From NCBI GenBank assembly GCA_965153455.1, contig OZ234494.1, positions 7,192,001 through 7,256,000 on the forward strand: 64,000 nt of DNA, given 5' to 3'. A program made the position numbers and the translations under genes. Below, in pieces: positions 1 to 10,770 of this stretch. How positions within the stretch are numbered: position 1 is the first letter of the stretch; each line of letters starts with the position of its first letter. This DNA comes from Sphagnum compactum. Its lineage: Eukaryota > Bryophyta > Sphagnopsida > Sphagnales. Below the pieces are notes generated by a model. The model searched no databases. It was not told the DNA's origin and was given only the letters and a program-made list of their open reading frames with translations.

Positions 1-164
1 ACACCCACAATGTGAATTTGCTTTATAATCAAGACCCCAAGTTTTGAAATTTTCTAATGCTGAAGAATGTTGGATCAAGTCATCAACACCCAAGTATTCT
101 AGCTACATGACTTCTGGAGGTTTGATGATCAGAGGAAATTTTATGATCTAGAGCAAGAACTTAC
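1..164 (-). other. First intron of the CLC gene (partial)
   Basis: Read on the minus strand, this begins with the GTAAGT donor at 164-159 and stays non-coding to the window edge. The next exon is outside the window. Confidence 0.6.
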
Positions 165-376
165 TCGTAATCAAGGCTTTCGATGGGCGAAACCTTGGCT
201 CCAATCATGGCCAAATGGTTGATGCCATGATTCCCCTTTCCAATAGCTGAAGGTTCATGCAAATCTAAAGCAAGACTTGCTGCTTTCTCTGAGTCCTTGT
301 CAAAGAGTAGGGGTTGGTACAAATCAAGCTGTGGTGGATGCTCAGCAACCTCCACACGATCCCCATTTATGTCCAT
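165..376 (-). CDS. CLC: CLC anion channel/exchanger, first coding exon (partial gene)
   Basis: This is the N-terminal exon of a plant CLC-family chloride/nitrate channel or proton exchanger, a multi-pass membrane protein usually found in vacuolar or Golgi membranes. Translation starts at the ATG at 376-374 and runs about 70 codons to a clean donor (GA, then GTAAGT at 164-159), splitting a Glu codon. The recognisable part is the segment MIGAKVSPIESLDYE, which matches the conserved stretch just before the first helix of plant CLC-a/b/c-type proteins (GA..xPIESLDYE). A QPLLF segment upstream resembles their RQPLL motif. Transmembrane helices, the selectivity filter and CBS domains lie beyond the left window edge. 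The call rests on this short motif only, so the exact CLC subtype is open. Confidence 0.72.
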
Positions 377-3300
377 TCTTCAAATTTTCCCACAACCCAA
401 ATCACTGAACTTCACAAACTCTCTCCACAAATTTTTCACACTCCCCAACACAGCCACAAACTCCCAATTCAGATGAAACCCAACTACGAAGAACAGAGAG
501 TCTGATGACTCTTGCTCAATACTACACCAGCTTCCATGCAACAAAAATCAGAAAAAAAAGAGAGAGAAAAAGACTATCCCTCTGAATGATATGCACACAT
601 TCTCTACTGATTTCAATGCAAAAGAGGTCTGGTGGAAAAAAAAACACTAGAGAACTCTGCAGCAAGAGCAAAGAAGCCGAGTCATAACCAATTAGTAGTA
701 CTACACAAGGACTACACAAGGTAAATTGAACACATTTGTTGTGAAAATGTGCATTAGAAATGTAGTCTGAGAAAGAGTGAGTTGGAGAAAAATTGTTGGG
801 ATTTAAACTAAGAATTGTTGCAGCTCAATTGCATCAACAGTAGTAGCTAAGATCTACGTTTGAAAATAAAAGAAAAAGAAGTCATCCAAATGGAAATGTG
901 TGCTTTTAGAAAAACCAAGCAGTGCCAGAAAGTGAAGAAAGAGGAGCCGTGGCTTTTCTTTTCCTTTTTCTTTAATAGACAGGCTCGATTTTCCAAAAAG
1001 CCTGCCATCATTTTTTCATGGCATTGCAAAAACCCTTTTTTCAAAAGAGTGCGACGATTTTTTTTTTATGCTGTGTAAATCCAACCCTGCAGGCTTTACC
1101 CTACAGGAGCTTTCATGTTTCAAAAAGAGAAAGAGAAGACCTTGCTTGGTTTAAGCCAAAGTCTGTTGGAACTTTGGGCCTTCACTTTTTGACTCTCAAA
1201 CCAAGCCGGTGCCAATACCACCAGGTTTCCACCATATCTCTGGATATGCATTTACGTTTTTTTCACTTTGTTGTTGGTCTCTCAGTAGATTTTATTTTAT
1301 TTTTTTTCCTGGCGAATTTTCAGCACTTGGCAACCAAAACAAATCCAGCGCCAATTATACAAAGGATTTTTGTGCAAGAAATGCACCAAAGGAGCTAGAT
1401 TTCTTCAAGGGAATTTTTTTATGAAATAGCTGTCTTTCGATACTGGATTTCAGCAAGTTGCCACAAAATATAGCAGAATTCTTCATTTTTTCTACTTTTC
1501 TCTCTGACCTGTAGCCAAACTTGGCTACAATTTGTTGAATAAAAACAATTGTGTACACAAGCCAAAGCAGACAGCTCAGTAGACAAAAAGCCTGTTTCCT
1601 GCATGGACAAAACTTTTTATGGTCAATGAACACCCATGCGGCCTGCACCTCAAAAGCTGCTGTGCAAAGGAACACACCATTGTTAAGAGTTTTTCAATGC
1701 CTTCTTTTCTCCTTTTTGGAAAGGAGAAAGATGCCTACAAGCATCAAAAAGGGCAAAATGTGGGGTGCAATGCAAACCCCATCACTAACCTGGCCTCACA
1801 CAACAGGAAGTCTCCACTCTCCACCAGTGTTGGGCAGGTCTTTGATTTTGGACCAAACACCCACTGGAGGGTTAGACATGGTATATAGGAATATATAACT
1901 GGCAGAGGCCAAAATTTGAAACACTTGCCCCCAGCAAATAGAATTTTTGTGGTACCTGCACTTGACTCCTACCCAGCAAAATATCTTAAATTCAAATTAC
2001 AAACTTGAAAGTACTTTGCCGGTTCTTGCATGAAACCTGATGGTTCTTTGATTCTGATTTCCTCCAAATACCTGAAACCAGCCAGTTCTTTGATTCAGGT
2101 TTTTGAAATACCCAAAACTGGCTGTCACTAAAAAAATCAAGTAAACACACCTACACTGACCTCAACCTACACCCCTATTTGGGCCTCTACTAGTGTTTAC
2201 TACATTCCACGAAGAGTGTGGATTATACCCATACCCACCAATGAACATGAAAAATTGAACATCCACAAACTCTGCCTCTGTTACCTGTACCCACACTTTC
2301 ATTTTGACGCAAAAAATTTCCAAAAAAGTTAATAGAGTCAGAAATTCACACTTTCAAAATTAAGGAAATGAGGAGTTTTATGACCCACTGGAGAATAGGT
2401 TTCTGCCAAATTGGCACAACAAAAAGATTCCTTGAAAACATTGACACCATGTACTGATAAGTTCATTGTAGTGTTAATTTTCAAATATTGAATAATTTCT
2501 TTATCAAGGATTAGAACATAATAAAACAGCAGAAATATACTTTTACAGTCAAAACCTTTACAGTGACAAAACTGTTGATAAAAAATATCCACCCCAGAAA
2601 TTCTTTCAACCAGCATCATTTCTAGATTCACATTTGAGAATTCAACATATATAAATTTCTGCCAATTGCAAATCTTTTTGACAATGAGAATGTGGTTACC
2701 TGAAAAGTGTCAGAATTCAATGTGGAAAATCTCCAAAGCTATTCCCATACAACAAGCAAGAGATGTGGTTGCCTATGAGGCTTGAGACCACCTCCCCCTC
2801 TCACGTCCTCCATTCACAAGCCATCCCAACACTCTTGCCTAAACAGTTCTCCAGCAGTCCAGTGTTAAATCAACCTCTCAAAGAGTCATAACCAAGCATG
2901 ACATACTTTGTTGCAGTTCCTGTTGAGATGACACTAGCAACCTCATGCATGCATCTGCTCACAAGATTGTCTGGTAGAAACAAAAGGTTTCCTATGCTAT
3001 ACTATCCACATTAACTCATTCACTACCCAGAGTTCTTAAACCCAACAGAGTGCTACATACTATCTTTCACAGCATCAAAGAACACATTACTTCTCTTTTT
3101 CTCCCCAAAAGCCAACCCATAAGGTCCAGAACATGTAAAAACAGACACCCAAGAGTCCTCATTGGCTGCACAATACAAAAACTGACTGACCATGGTCATC
3201 ATTTAGAGAAAATACATTTGGCTTTTCAGCTACATTTTCTCTACTCCATAAAAACTAACTGACAACAGTCATTATTTAGAGAAAATATATCTGGCCCTTC

Positions 3301-3421
3301 AATTCCATTTTCTGTCCTCCACAGCACAAACCCTATAGACTCTTCCAGAACCTTGTGTCTACCTACTGAACATACCAAAATTGATTCCTTATGTTTGCTC
3401 AAGTGGATCAGTTTCACAATT
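377..3421. other. CLC upstream region and spacer to FSD; no gene seen
   Basis: This 3-kb stretch lies upstream of the CLC start (minus strand) and beyond the FSD stop codon. It contains long T/A-rich runs (about 850-1330) and low-complexity CT and GA patches near 520-620 that may belong to the CLC 5' leader. A dispersed repeat at 1981-2130 is listed separately. An open frame at 1018-1398 on the plus strand is T-rich, starts inside a poly-T tract and resembles no protein family I know, so it is not called. Confidence 0.5.
1981..2130 (-). repeat. Dispersed repeat related to 42820-42925
   Basis: On the minus strand this carries GGGTATTTCAAAAA, CAGAATCAAAGAAC and TGGTTTCAGG in an order similar to the segment at 42820-42925 on the plus strand, inside element copy A. 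The two share phrases such as GGGTATTT and AGAATCAAAGAACC. It is probably a diverged fragment of the same element family. Confidence 0.45.
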
Positions 3422-6298
3422 TCACTTTTCTGGAATGGTTGGCTCCCCTAGATTTACAAATGCCTTGGCTCGAGCAAGGCGCCCTGCCACAGCCTCCCAG
3501 GAAATGAGCTTATCCAGAAATGTATTCAAGTAATCAGGCCGACGGTTCTGGTAGATCCCACCACCCAAATGTGTTATGCAAAACTCTGGTTGGGCATAGC
3601 AATCCACAGCACCATAGCAAGATTTTATTGCAAGTCTCTCTCCTTGCAAAATTTTAGGAGAGAGACTTGCAATGTAGTAATTTGGCCTGCTGATGCTGTT
3701 AGACACAAGTAAGACATATCAAGCTTGGACTTCCCCAGCAGAACTACTGGGCAAATATGGACAAAAAATATGTAATATTTCCACTGCAACAAGGACAGCC
3801 TTACTAACCTGAAAGTCAAGGTAATACGCATGCTGCAGCCCAACAAACCCCAAAATCCCATTAGTTCTAGAACTGTCACATTCAGATGACAATGATACAT
3901 GAATGTATGTCAGCATTAGCAAACAAGCCTGAATTATTTATAGTGTTGTAAGACCTACCCAATTCTTAAAGGTTCAAGAAAATCGAGGTTGACATCTGTT
4001 GCAGAGTTGAAGAGTGTGAACTTCCCTAAACCCTCTAGTCTTAATAAGCCATTAGAAGCTTTGAAAACCCTACCTGATCAAAAGACCCAACTCTCTGGAC
4101 CAATAGGCACTGCACCTCAAAACATGCAAATGTCCAAGGGAAACTGACCAAATGTACATGTTAACATTGCAACCAAAAAAAAAGTATATACATACCTCCC
4201 AGACATCCACAACCGTCAATGGCTGCAACATGTCAAGCAGCATAAGTTAAAGTTGTATTTTGTTCACAACACAAGAAACCAAGGTAACTTTGACCTTCAC
4301 TTGTCACAAAGCAGAAGTTGTAGAATGTAGGTATCCTGCTGAAGTTGCAACAAACAAAAAACAACTTCCTTACAATGTATCCCCAGATGAGAGGGTTGAG
4401 AGCATTCGAGGTCTTCAAAACTGAAAGCTTTGCATCCTTCACTGCACTCTCACAGAAGACTTCAATGTTAGTCTAAGACCCATCTGCAGGAGAGCATAAC
4501 AGGTTCTTCTTGACTGTATCCACTCAGGATCAAAACTGCTAAGGAGGACAGTGGCAACAAGCATTTGAGTCACCAACAAAATGGTCGTGCACTTACATAT
4601 CAGCCACACCCAGCCAGAGCCAAACTGACTCACACCTGCAGCCTTGAACTCCTTTGCAAACTCCTCAAACGACCCAAAATCTCGCTCAATCAACTCCAGC
4701 ACCTCACCATCAGGTTGTCCACCACCACCCGGATATATTGATGACCAGAAGAAGTCATGATTCCATGCCTGAAGGTAGTTGGACCATCCATCCAATCAAT
4801 GAACCAGCACTGTAGTGCAAAACTGCCACAGTAGTATTCATAATTCATGGATTTGAAGGTTTCTATGAATTCCAAATAGCAAAAAATATTCTAACTTCCA
4901 ATTTTACATCAAATGAAGAGGTGGAAGTTGAACCTGGCCAGCATTATTGAAGCAAGCTTGTGGATTCCCATTGTTGTAGGACAACTTCACAAGCTCTTCA
5001 AGGTTTTTCCTTTCTAAATCTGTGCCATCAATTTGCTTATTGAGGTTATCAATGTATGCCCTATGATGTTTGCCCCAATGAAATTCCAGTGTCTGCTTGC
5101 TCATGTGCGGCTCCAACGCATCCTGCCCTTACACACAAAACCCAAGTTCAGAAAAACCCCAATTATTTCAACTCCTTATCACATTACCAGAATGGTTTCG
5201 TTACATATTGAAGCATGCTTTTTTTTAACAAAAGGGTAGCAGGACTCACAAGGGCATAGGGAGGTGTTCGCAGTTCAAATTTTGCCATAGGAAGCACCAC
5301 TTGCTGTGGCCTCCATGCTGCCCTTCTCTGCAGAGATTCAAATCATCTAGGTTGTCAGAACCTCTCGCACAATTGCTGCACACATTACACAGATTAGTGC
5401 TGTTTGTCAATGTAAAAGAAAGGCACTCCAATCAAGACAAATCAGATCATGGTTCTGCGGCATAGTGAGACTTTGGGAAAGGGTTTAAGGTTTAGGGTTT
5501 TAGGGTGCACTCCTACTACTTCTATGCACAAATCTGATTGAGCTTAACAAATGATGGCATGGAATTATCTGAATCTTTTTCCTTTTTTCATGTGGGGCTC
5601 AAGGACAGCAATCTGGAGCTAGGATCACCAAACCTGAGATCCACTCAGACACATGATTTGAGGCAAGAGAATTCTCAATTCCATAACGAAGTGATGAGGA
5701 CTGCTTCGTACAACTTTCGAGCAACAAGTTTCAAGCCCTAAACCCTAAACTCTAAAGTCCTGGTCAAGAAACAGAACATACTTAGACTTCACATATTCTC
5801 TGCATGTAAAGCTTGATTATATGACTAGATTTGTGAAAGAGAATTCTCAAATTCCAAAACGAAGTGATGAGGACCGTTTTGCACAACGTTCGAGCAACAA
5901 GTTTCAAACACTAAACCCTTCCCAAAAGTCCTGGACAAGAAACAGAACATAAGACCCTAACATATTCTCTGCATGCGTGCCAAGCCTGATTATATGACTA
6001 CAGCAGTGACTGGCCCCCAGCCAGGACCACGCTACAAAGCCACAGTTCCAACAGGAAGCCAAAGCACGAAAGTGTAGAGTCGAAAACACCGCACCAAAAT
6101 GACTGTACTCACACAGACACAGACATCGCGTGTGCTGATAATATAATATAATGTGAGGAACATCAGCTTCGAAACAGAAATCTCAAGACAAGACATTGTT
6201 CAGAAATTACATAACTCGGGAGAGGAGCGGCGGCCGGAGAGGGGAAGCAAGCGTGGACGATAGAAGAGGGAGCTCGTGCACGTCGCCGTGGCTGCCAT
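3422..6298 (-). CDS. FSD: Iron superoxide dismutase, plastid-targeted (8 exons)
   Basis: The enzyme converts superoxide to oxygen and hydrogen peroxide in the plastid. Exons (minus): 6298-6216, 5325-5250, 5122-4934, 4768-4597, 4441-4374, 4222-4196, 3832-3809, 3547-3422, giving about 254 residues, normal for a plant Fe-SOD with transit peptide. The start [16 protein letters not shown] is Ser/Arg-rich and acid-poor, like a chloroplast transit peptide. The mature part begins near [13 protein letters not shown]. Metal ligands are visible: His68 in EFHWGKHH, His120 in WNHDFFW, Asp202 and His206 in [12 protein letters not shown]. The aromatic pattern fits Fe- rather than Mn-SOD. Introns 2 to 7 have plain GT-AG ends and phases agree throughout. 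The first intron (about 890 bp) is the least certain, with a weak GTTATG donor and an acceptor chosen to keep frame. Two micro-exons (27 and 24 nt) encode the Asp/His metal-binding signature. Confidence 0.9.
5667..6000 (-). repeat. Tandem duplication of ~160 bp inside FSD intron 1
   Basis: Copy 1 is at 5667-5826 and copy 2 at 5839-6000. Both run from GAGAATTCTC through AGTGATGAGGAC, TCGAGCAACAAGTTTCAA and CATATTCTCTGCATG to GATTATATGACTA, with a few substitutions and small indels. Telo-box-like AAACCCTAAAC sits in copy 1 (about 5737-5752), and a related GGTTTAGGGTTTTAGGG string lies at 5486-5503. Confidence 0.8.
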
Positions 6299-6355
6299 CG
6301 CTGCTCCCCCCTCTCTTCTCTCTTGTGCATTCCATGTTTCTCCCAGCTGCCCGAG

Positions 6356-6364
6356 ATTATATAT
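6356..6364 (-). promoter_or_regulatory. Probable TATA box of FSD
   Basis: On the minus strand the sequence reads ATATATAAT about 60 bp upstream of the FSD start codon at 6298, leaving room for a short leader. It is the only TATA-like match close to the start. Confidence 0.45.
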
Positions 6365-6430
6365 CTGCACATAGTTGTTACTGCGGGCAGGACAAAGTAC
6401 TGCCTGGTTTTGTTTTCCTTGTCTGCCCGT

Positions 6431-6727
6431 AGGCTCTATCCATCTTTTTCTTAAAAAGATCGTTCATGTCTGGGTATCATCCATCTTCATCTTCATCAGC
6501 AAAAGATGGATGATACCACACACTTGCTTTAGACCCATGATATGCATGTTTGGGCCCAATCCATCTTTTTTCAAAAGATCATCCATTTTCAACAAAAAAG
6601 ATGGATGATACCCATACACACTTTGGACCCATGTTATGCACATTTTGGCCTCATCCCTCTTTTTTTCAAAAAGATCATCCATGTTTAGGTATCATCCATC
6701 TTCATAAAAAATAGATGGATAATAATA
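6431..6727. repeat. Tandem repeat of ~95-114 bp with internal palindromes
   Basis: Units start at GATGGATGATACC, at 6505, 6600 and (partial) 6714, with a partial unit before 6505. Each unit holds the complementary strings ATCCATCTTTTTT and AAAAGATGGAT, so single strands could fold. The third unit is degraded and runs into a CCCTAAACCCTAAACCC telo-box at about 6739-6754. Confidence 0.75.
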
Positions 6728-7369
6728 CTGCACACAACCCTAAACCCTAAACCCTTCTAACTACTGTATATGTACCTCCCCAAACTCTGTCATAATTTGA
6801 TCTCTTGCAACATTATGGTGCTACCACCCATCCATTTCCAGCTCTTTTAAAACCATCCTCAAGATACAATTTTGCTTTCTTTAAGACATTATTGTTGCTA
6901 CATACCTAATTTGAAGAAGCAACATTATCTGAAGTGTTCCCTTATTTAGACTTGCCTTCCTTCTTGCTAATATGCCTAAGATTTGATTCTAAGCTAATTT
7001 GCACATGGTGGCACCACACTATAGTCCTATTATCGAGAGACTGTAATGGCATTGTTTGGGCATAGGGTCTGTCGCAATGATCTTACTGCCAATGCATTAG
7101 AAGGATGTGGATGTCTAGTTGGCTGCATCAAGGGTGAAATGAAGAAGATTTCAAACAATTGATTTCAAAAAATACATTCCGACTGATCAGATCATAGAAA
7201 ATTAGATTTTGCACTACTCAACATATTTATTTCTTTGCAAGTTTCATGAGGTAAGTACACCCATAAACCACAATGTTTTCTTATGCATTTCAGTGTTATT
7301 CGTTTTATGGGTTTTATGTTCAATCATGGTTGGTTCATGCATTTTAATGTGATAATTTAGGGTTTAGGA
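6728..7369. other. Spacer, no gene seen
   Basis: AT-rich sequence with one telo-box near its left end. No open frame or recognisable element. Confidence 0.5.
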
Positions 7370-8840
7370 AGGTGACAGTTGATCAACGAAGGGCTAGTGT
7401 GCTTCGGTCAAGTTTTTCCAAGCGTGTTAGCAATGCTGGATGGGAGACCTTGAGTAGGGCAAGATATGCCATTGATGAGAAGTTGGCTTGAGAGGGAGAG
7501 GTTGAAAGCGAAAATGATGTTTTTTTTATGCCACCAAAAAGCCCCCAAATAGAAGATCCCAATTGTAATGTAGTTTCATATACCCAAGCTCATTTAGAAG
7601 TGAATGGTGTTGTGCACGCTTATGTTGTTAAACAACTAACAAATTTAGAAATTGTTCATTCTTTAAAGTCTCATGCACTAGAGTTGTCTAAATCAAAACA
7701 ATCTTGGAAATCTATTAAAGTCATCAAATTAGGGGTAGTAAATCACCATTAGTACCCCCTAGATTTGATCATAGTCGAAGAGAGGACCATAAATTATCCC
7801 ACTTTGTGGAGGGTGAGCAAAAGATATCCACATCCAAGCCACTACATCAACCTTTGCAAATCCGAGTTCTAGGGGATAGCCAACCCCCTTCCACTTTTAC
7901 AATCATCAAAGTTGAAATTCCATCAACCAAATTTGTTTTTTGCCACTAAAACACAGTAGATGTTTCCATTTCTTGGTTATGTTTTGTCAGTTTTTTGTTG
8001 GGTTTAAATGGGTTATTTTTTCAGAATAAAATTTCCTTAGCACATGGTGCTTTTATGAAATTCCTTTCAAAGCCTATGGCCATGGTTTCATATGCAGTTG
8101 ATTACTACTTAAAAGAAATGATTAAAAAATGTAGCAAGTCCTATTGAAAGTATGTGTGCCTTGACACTTTAGTCATGGGTATTGCCATAACAAACAATCT
8201 TAGTTCCATAACTTGGTTCTAGAGTTGACATTTAATAAAGCCATGGGTATCTTAGTTTTGACTCTTTTAATATTACTATGAAAGGTGCTTATGGTTGTAA
8301 TTTAGGTGCTAATGTTTAAGGCTTAAGGAATTGATGCTATTGTTTTCAAATATTTTATTTGAACCTCTAACTCACTTGTTGGGATCTGTATGTATATTTA
8401 ATTTTGGTTGTTGTGTTAGGTTGTTGGAACATATAGTAACACCATGAAGAAGTTACCGAAAGTGGTGAAATTTGCACGATCTAGTAAGGAGACTAGATTA
8501 AGTGAAGATGAAACAGAGACAATCACTAGTCTAGAGAAAAGTATTAAATCAATTAAAAACATTGATTATATTATCAATTAGTTGTTGAAGAATCCTCCCC
8601 CTAATGCTTTTCCTTTCAATGATTTCAAGGATTTTCACAACTTGTCGCATGAAAGAATTAACCGCCATAGGTTGAAAATTGGCAAGGATGTTTTGGAAAC
8701 AGAAATGATTCAGGTGTTTGGCCATGCCAGAGGAAGAAGTGGGTATTTTTTTGAAAATGTCCATGATGATAAGGTGTTGGATAGGATTAAAGAGTTATAT
8801 CCTATTGTGTATGGCAAATATACTATCTCAAAGTCTTAAG
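7370..8840 (+). pseudogene. Unidentified coding relic in several pieces
   Basis: Coding-like pieces on the plus strand are separated by AT-rich, intron-like DNA. One piece (about 7372-7750) reads QRRASVLRSSFSKRVSNAGW and SRARYAIDEKLA, then a stop, then a 74-codon open segment from 7528. A second piece (about 8444-8838) reads KKLPKVVKFARSSKETRLSE and, after a TAG at 8579, LLKNPPPNAFPFNDFKDFHN and VFGHARGRSGYFFENVHDDK. Acceptor-like TTTAG and GTTAG precede both. I recognise no family. It may be the 5' part of a mobile element or a broken host gene, and it ends just before the Ty3/gypsy segment without belonging to a reverse transcriptase. Confidence 0.35.
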
Positions 8841-8859
8841 CTACTAAGGAAGGAATTTG

Positions 8860-10150
8860 CAAAGGGGATTGTGGTAGAGGTGGCACTATTATGGCACCTA
8901 TCATTAAACTGACCAAAAAAACAAAGACTTGTTTCTAGATAGAGGAGTGTTAGAAGGCTTGGGAGTTGATCAAATAAAAATATATTGAAGCATCGATATT
9001 GAAATCACCAAATTGGAAGGTGGAGTTTCATGTTCATGCATATGCATCATAACTAGTTATAGGAGCTAAGTTGTTACAGAATTTGATAGGGAAGAGTGAT
9101 CAACTGGTGGTGTATGCTTCTAGATTTCTAAACAAAGCAGAACAAAGTTATGGCACAACAGAAAGAGAAGCTTTAGCAATGGTTTTTGCTTTGCCCAAAT
9201 TTAGACATTATTTGTTGGGTAATAAGTTTGTATTTTATGTAGATCATGTGGCATTGGTCTATTTGGTCAACAAACCACAAGTTTAAAGGATAATAGCTAG
9301 GTGGTTGTTATTGTTCTTAGAATATGACTTCACAATAGTGTATAAGCTAGGCATAACTCATGTAGTTGCAGATGTATTGTTAAAACTACTAGACATTATA
9401 AAACTCATAGGTGTGCCTGATCAAACCACAGATGCAAGTCTATTTTACACAAAGCCAGAATGGCTAAATGATGTAAAAGATTTTATGAAAATAGGGCAAA
9501 TTGAGGGAACATTATATGTACAATAGAAATAGAGACTAGTAAGGAGAGTAGAACCTTTCGCATTGAAGAATGGTGAATTGTATAGAATGGGCCAAGACAA
9601 TAGATTACAAAGATGTTTGACAACTACAGAAAGCATAGATGGTGATGAGAGAACTGCACAAAGGACCATCAGGAGGTCATTTTACAACTGAAATCATGAA
9701 GAGGAAGATATTGGATGCAAGATATTGGTGGCCAACTCTGTACAAAAATGTGAATGATTACTGCATATCTTGTGATGCATGCCAAATAATAGGAGGATCG
9801 ACAACTCAAGGTTTTGCAAAGTTAGTCACGAGTCTTCTAGAGGAACCATTTATGACATGGGTACTTGATTAAATGTGGGGCTGATTAAGCTAGTAGGTAG
9901 ATATATATGAACAAATACATTCTTGTAGCCATAGATTCTGCTACTAAGTGGGTGGAAGTAAGAGCATTGAAAACCAATACTGCAACCGTAACAACAAAAT
10001 TTTTATATGAGTGCATATTAACTAGGTTTGGATGTCCTTTAACTATAGTCATAGATTAAGGGGTTCATTTCAATTAATGATGTTATCAAATATTTGATTT
10101 TAATTTTCTGTTGAAACATGTGAGTTCTACAACCTATTATCCTTACTACT
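8860..10150 (+). mobile_element. Decayed Ty3/gypsy retrotransposon fragment (RNase H and integrase)
   Basis: Only part of a pol gene remains. From about 8885 the frame resembles the connection between reverse transcriptase and RNase H (MAPIIKLTKKTK, then SPNWKVEFHVHAYAS). RNase H follows at 9071-9285, with YASRFLNKAEQSYGTTEREA and FRHYLLGNKFVFYVDH. The integrase zinc-binding module lies at 9639-9872 (ELHKGPSGGHF, RYWWPTLYKNV, CISCDACQ: the HHCC pattern), in a different frame. Part of the integrase core follows at about 9905-10075 (KWVEVRALK). The first catalytic Asp of RNase H, usually in a DAS motif, reads Tyr. At least five stops and one frameshift make it inactive. No reverse transcriptase core, gag or LTRs were found nearby. 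Confidence 0.85.
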
Positions 10151-10404
10151 AAGAGATGTGGTCCTAGTTAGTACACGGTCCACTCATTTTTTAGTGGATT
10201 AGACCAATTCCATTATAGTGACATAGTGGAATGGGCTAGTGATTGGGGTTGTGTGGCAACGACCAGTGGAACCCTAGTGGATTGGTCTACTGATACTATC
10301 TACCACAATCATGGAAAACCATCCAACGGTCCATATTGGGCCTTCTTTGTCATTAGATCAAATGATTAATTTAAAATATGGCAAGTTTTTCTCCATTGAA
10401 ATGA

Positions 10405-10530
10405 TGCCATGTGGCATGTGTAGGCATTCATTTGATGTGTTGCCACATGGCAAGCATAGGCATCCAAGTATATGTTGCCATGTGGCAAACATTAGACATC
10501 CAATGAGGTGTTGCCATGTGGCAAGGCTAG
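10405..10530. repeat. Four tandem ~36-bp units each with a palindrome
   Basis: TGCCATGTGGCA or TGCCACATGGCA starts units at 10405, 10441, 10476 and 10512, separated by 35-36 bp of related sequence (AGCATAGGCATCCAAG...). The core is a near-perfect palindrome around CACGTG-like CATGTGG. A similar ATGCCACGTGGCAT occurs alone at about 29165-29178. Confidence 0.75.
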
Positions 10531-10544
10531 GCCGATGCACCTAT

Positions 10545-10770
10545 CCACTAGGTACCTAGGTAGCTAGACCTATGGACCTAGGTACTTAGGCCTGGTCAGC
10601 CTAAGTTAAAAAACTTAACCTACTAGGTGGCTAGCATGGCTAGTGAAACCTAGTAAGCCTAACCTAGGTTGGTTTCGCCAATTAGGTTGCAAGATTTAGA
10701 ACTTGAACCTCTCACCTCCACTTTGAGGGGCCAAGTCCTCACCCATTGCACCACTTCCTTTTTATGTGAA
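10545..10770 (-). mobile_element. tRNA-derived SINE-like element, copy 1
   Basis: Read on the minus strand, a tRNA-like head has box A-like TGGTGCAATGGGTGAGG (about 10753-10737) and an almost consensus box B, GGTTCAAGTTC (10709-10699). The spacing is that of an RNA polymerase III internal promoter. Downstream (lower coordinates) comes a body rich in CCTAGGTACCTAG-type strings (10545-10660). A second copy with the same arrangement and orientation lies at 42300-42445. No folded mature tRNA can be drawn, so it is not a tRNA gene. Confidence 0.5.

Noticed and set aside
1018-1398. 126-codon open frame on plus
   Set aside because: T-rich, begins in poly-T, no family resemblance and no splice or promoter context.
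6163-6372. Minus-strand frame over the FSD first exon
   Set aside because: Different frame from the transit peptide starting at 6298. Arg-rich shadow of GC-rich sequence.
10405-10530. CRISPR-like array
   Set aside because: Spacers are related to each other and the context is a plant nuclear genome; it is a plain tandem repeat.
10676-10765. tRNA gene
   Set aside because: Boxes A and B are present but acceptor, D and anticodon stems do not pair. Better as a SINE head.
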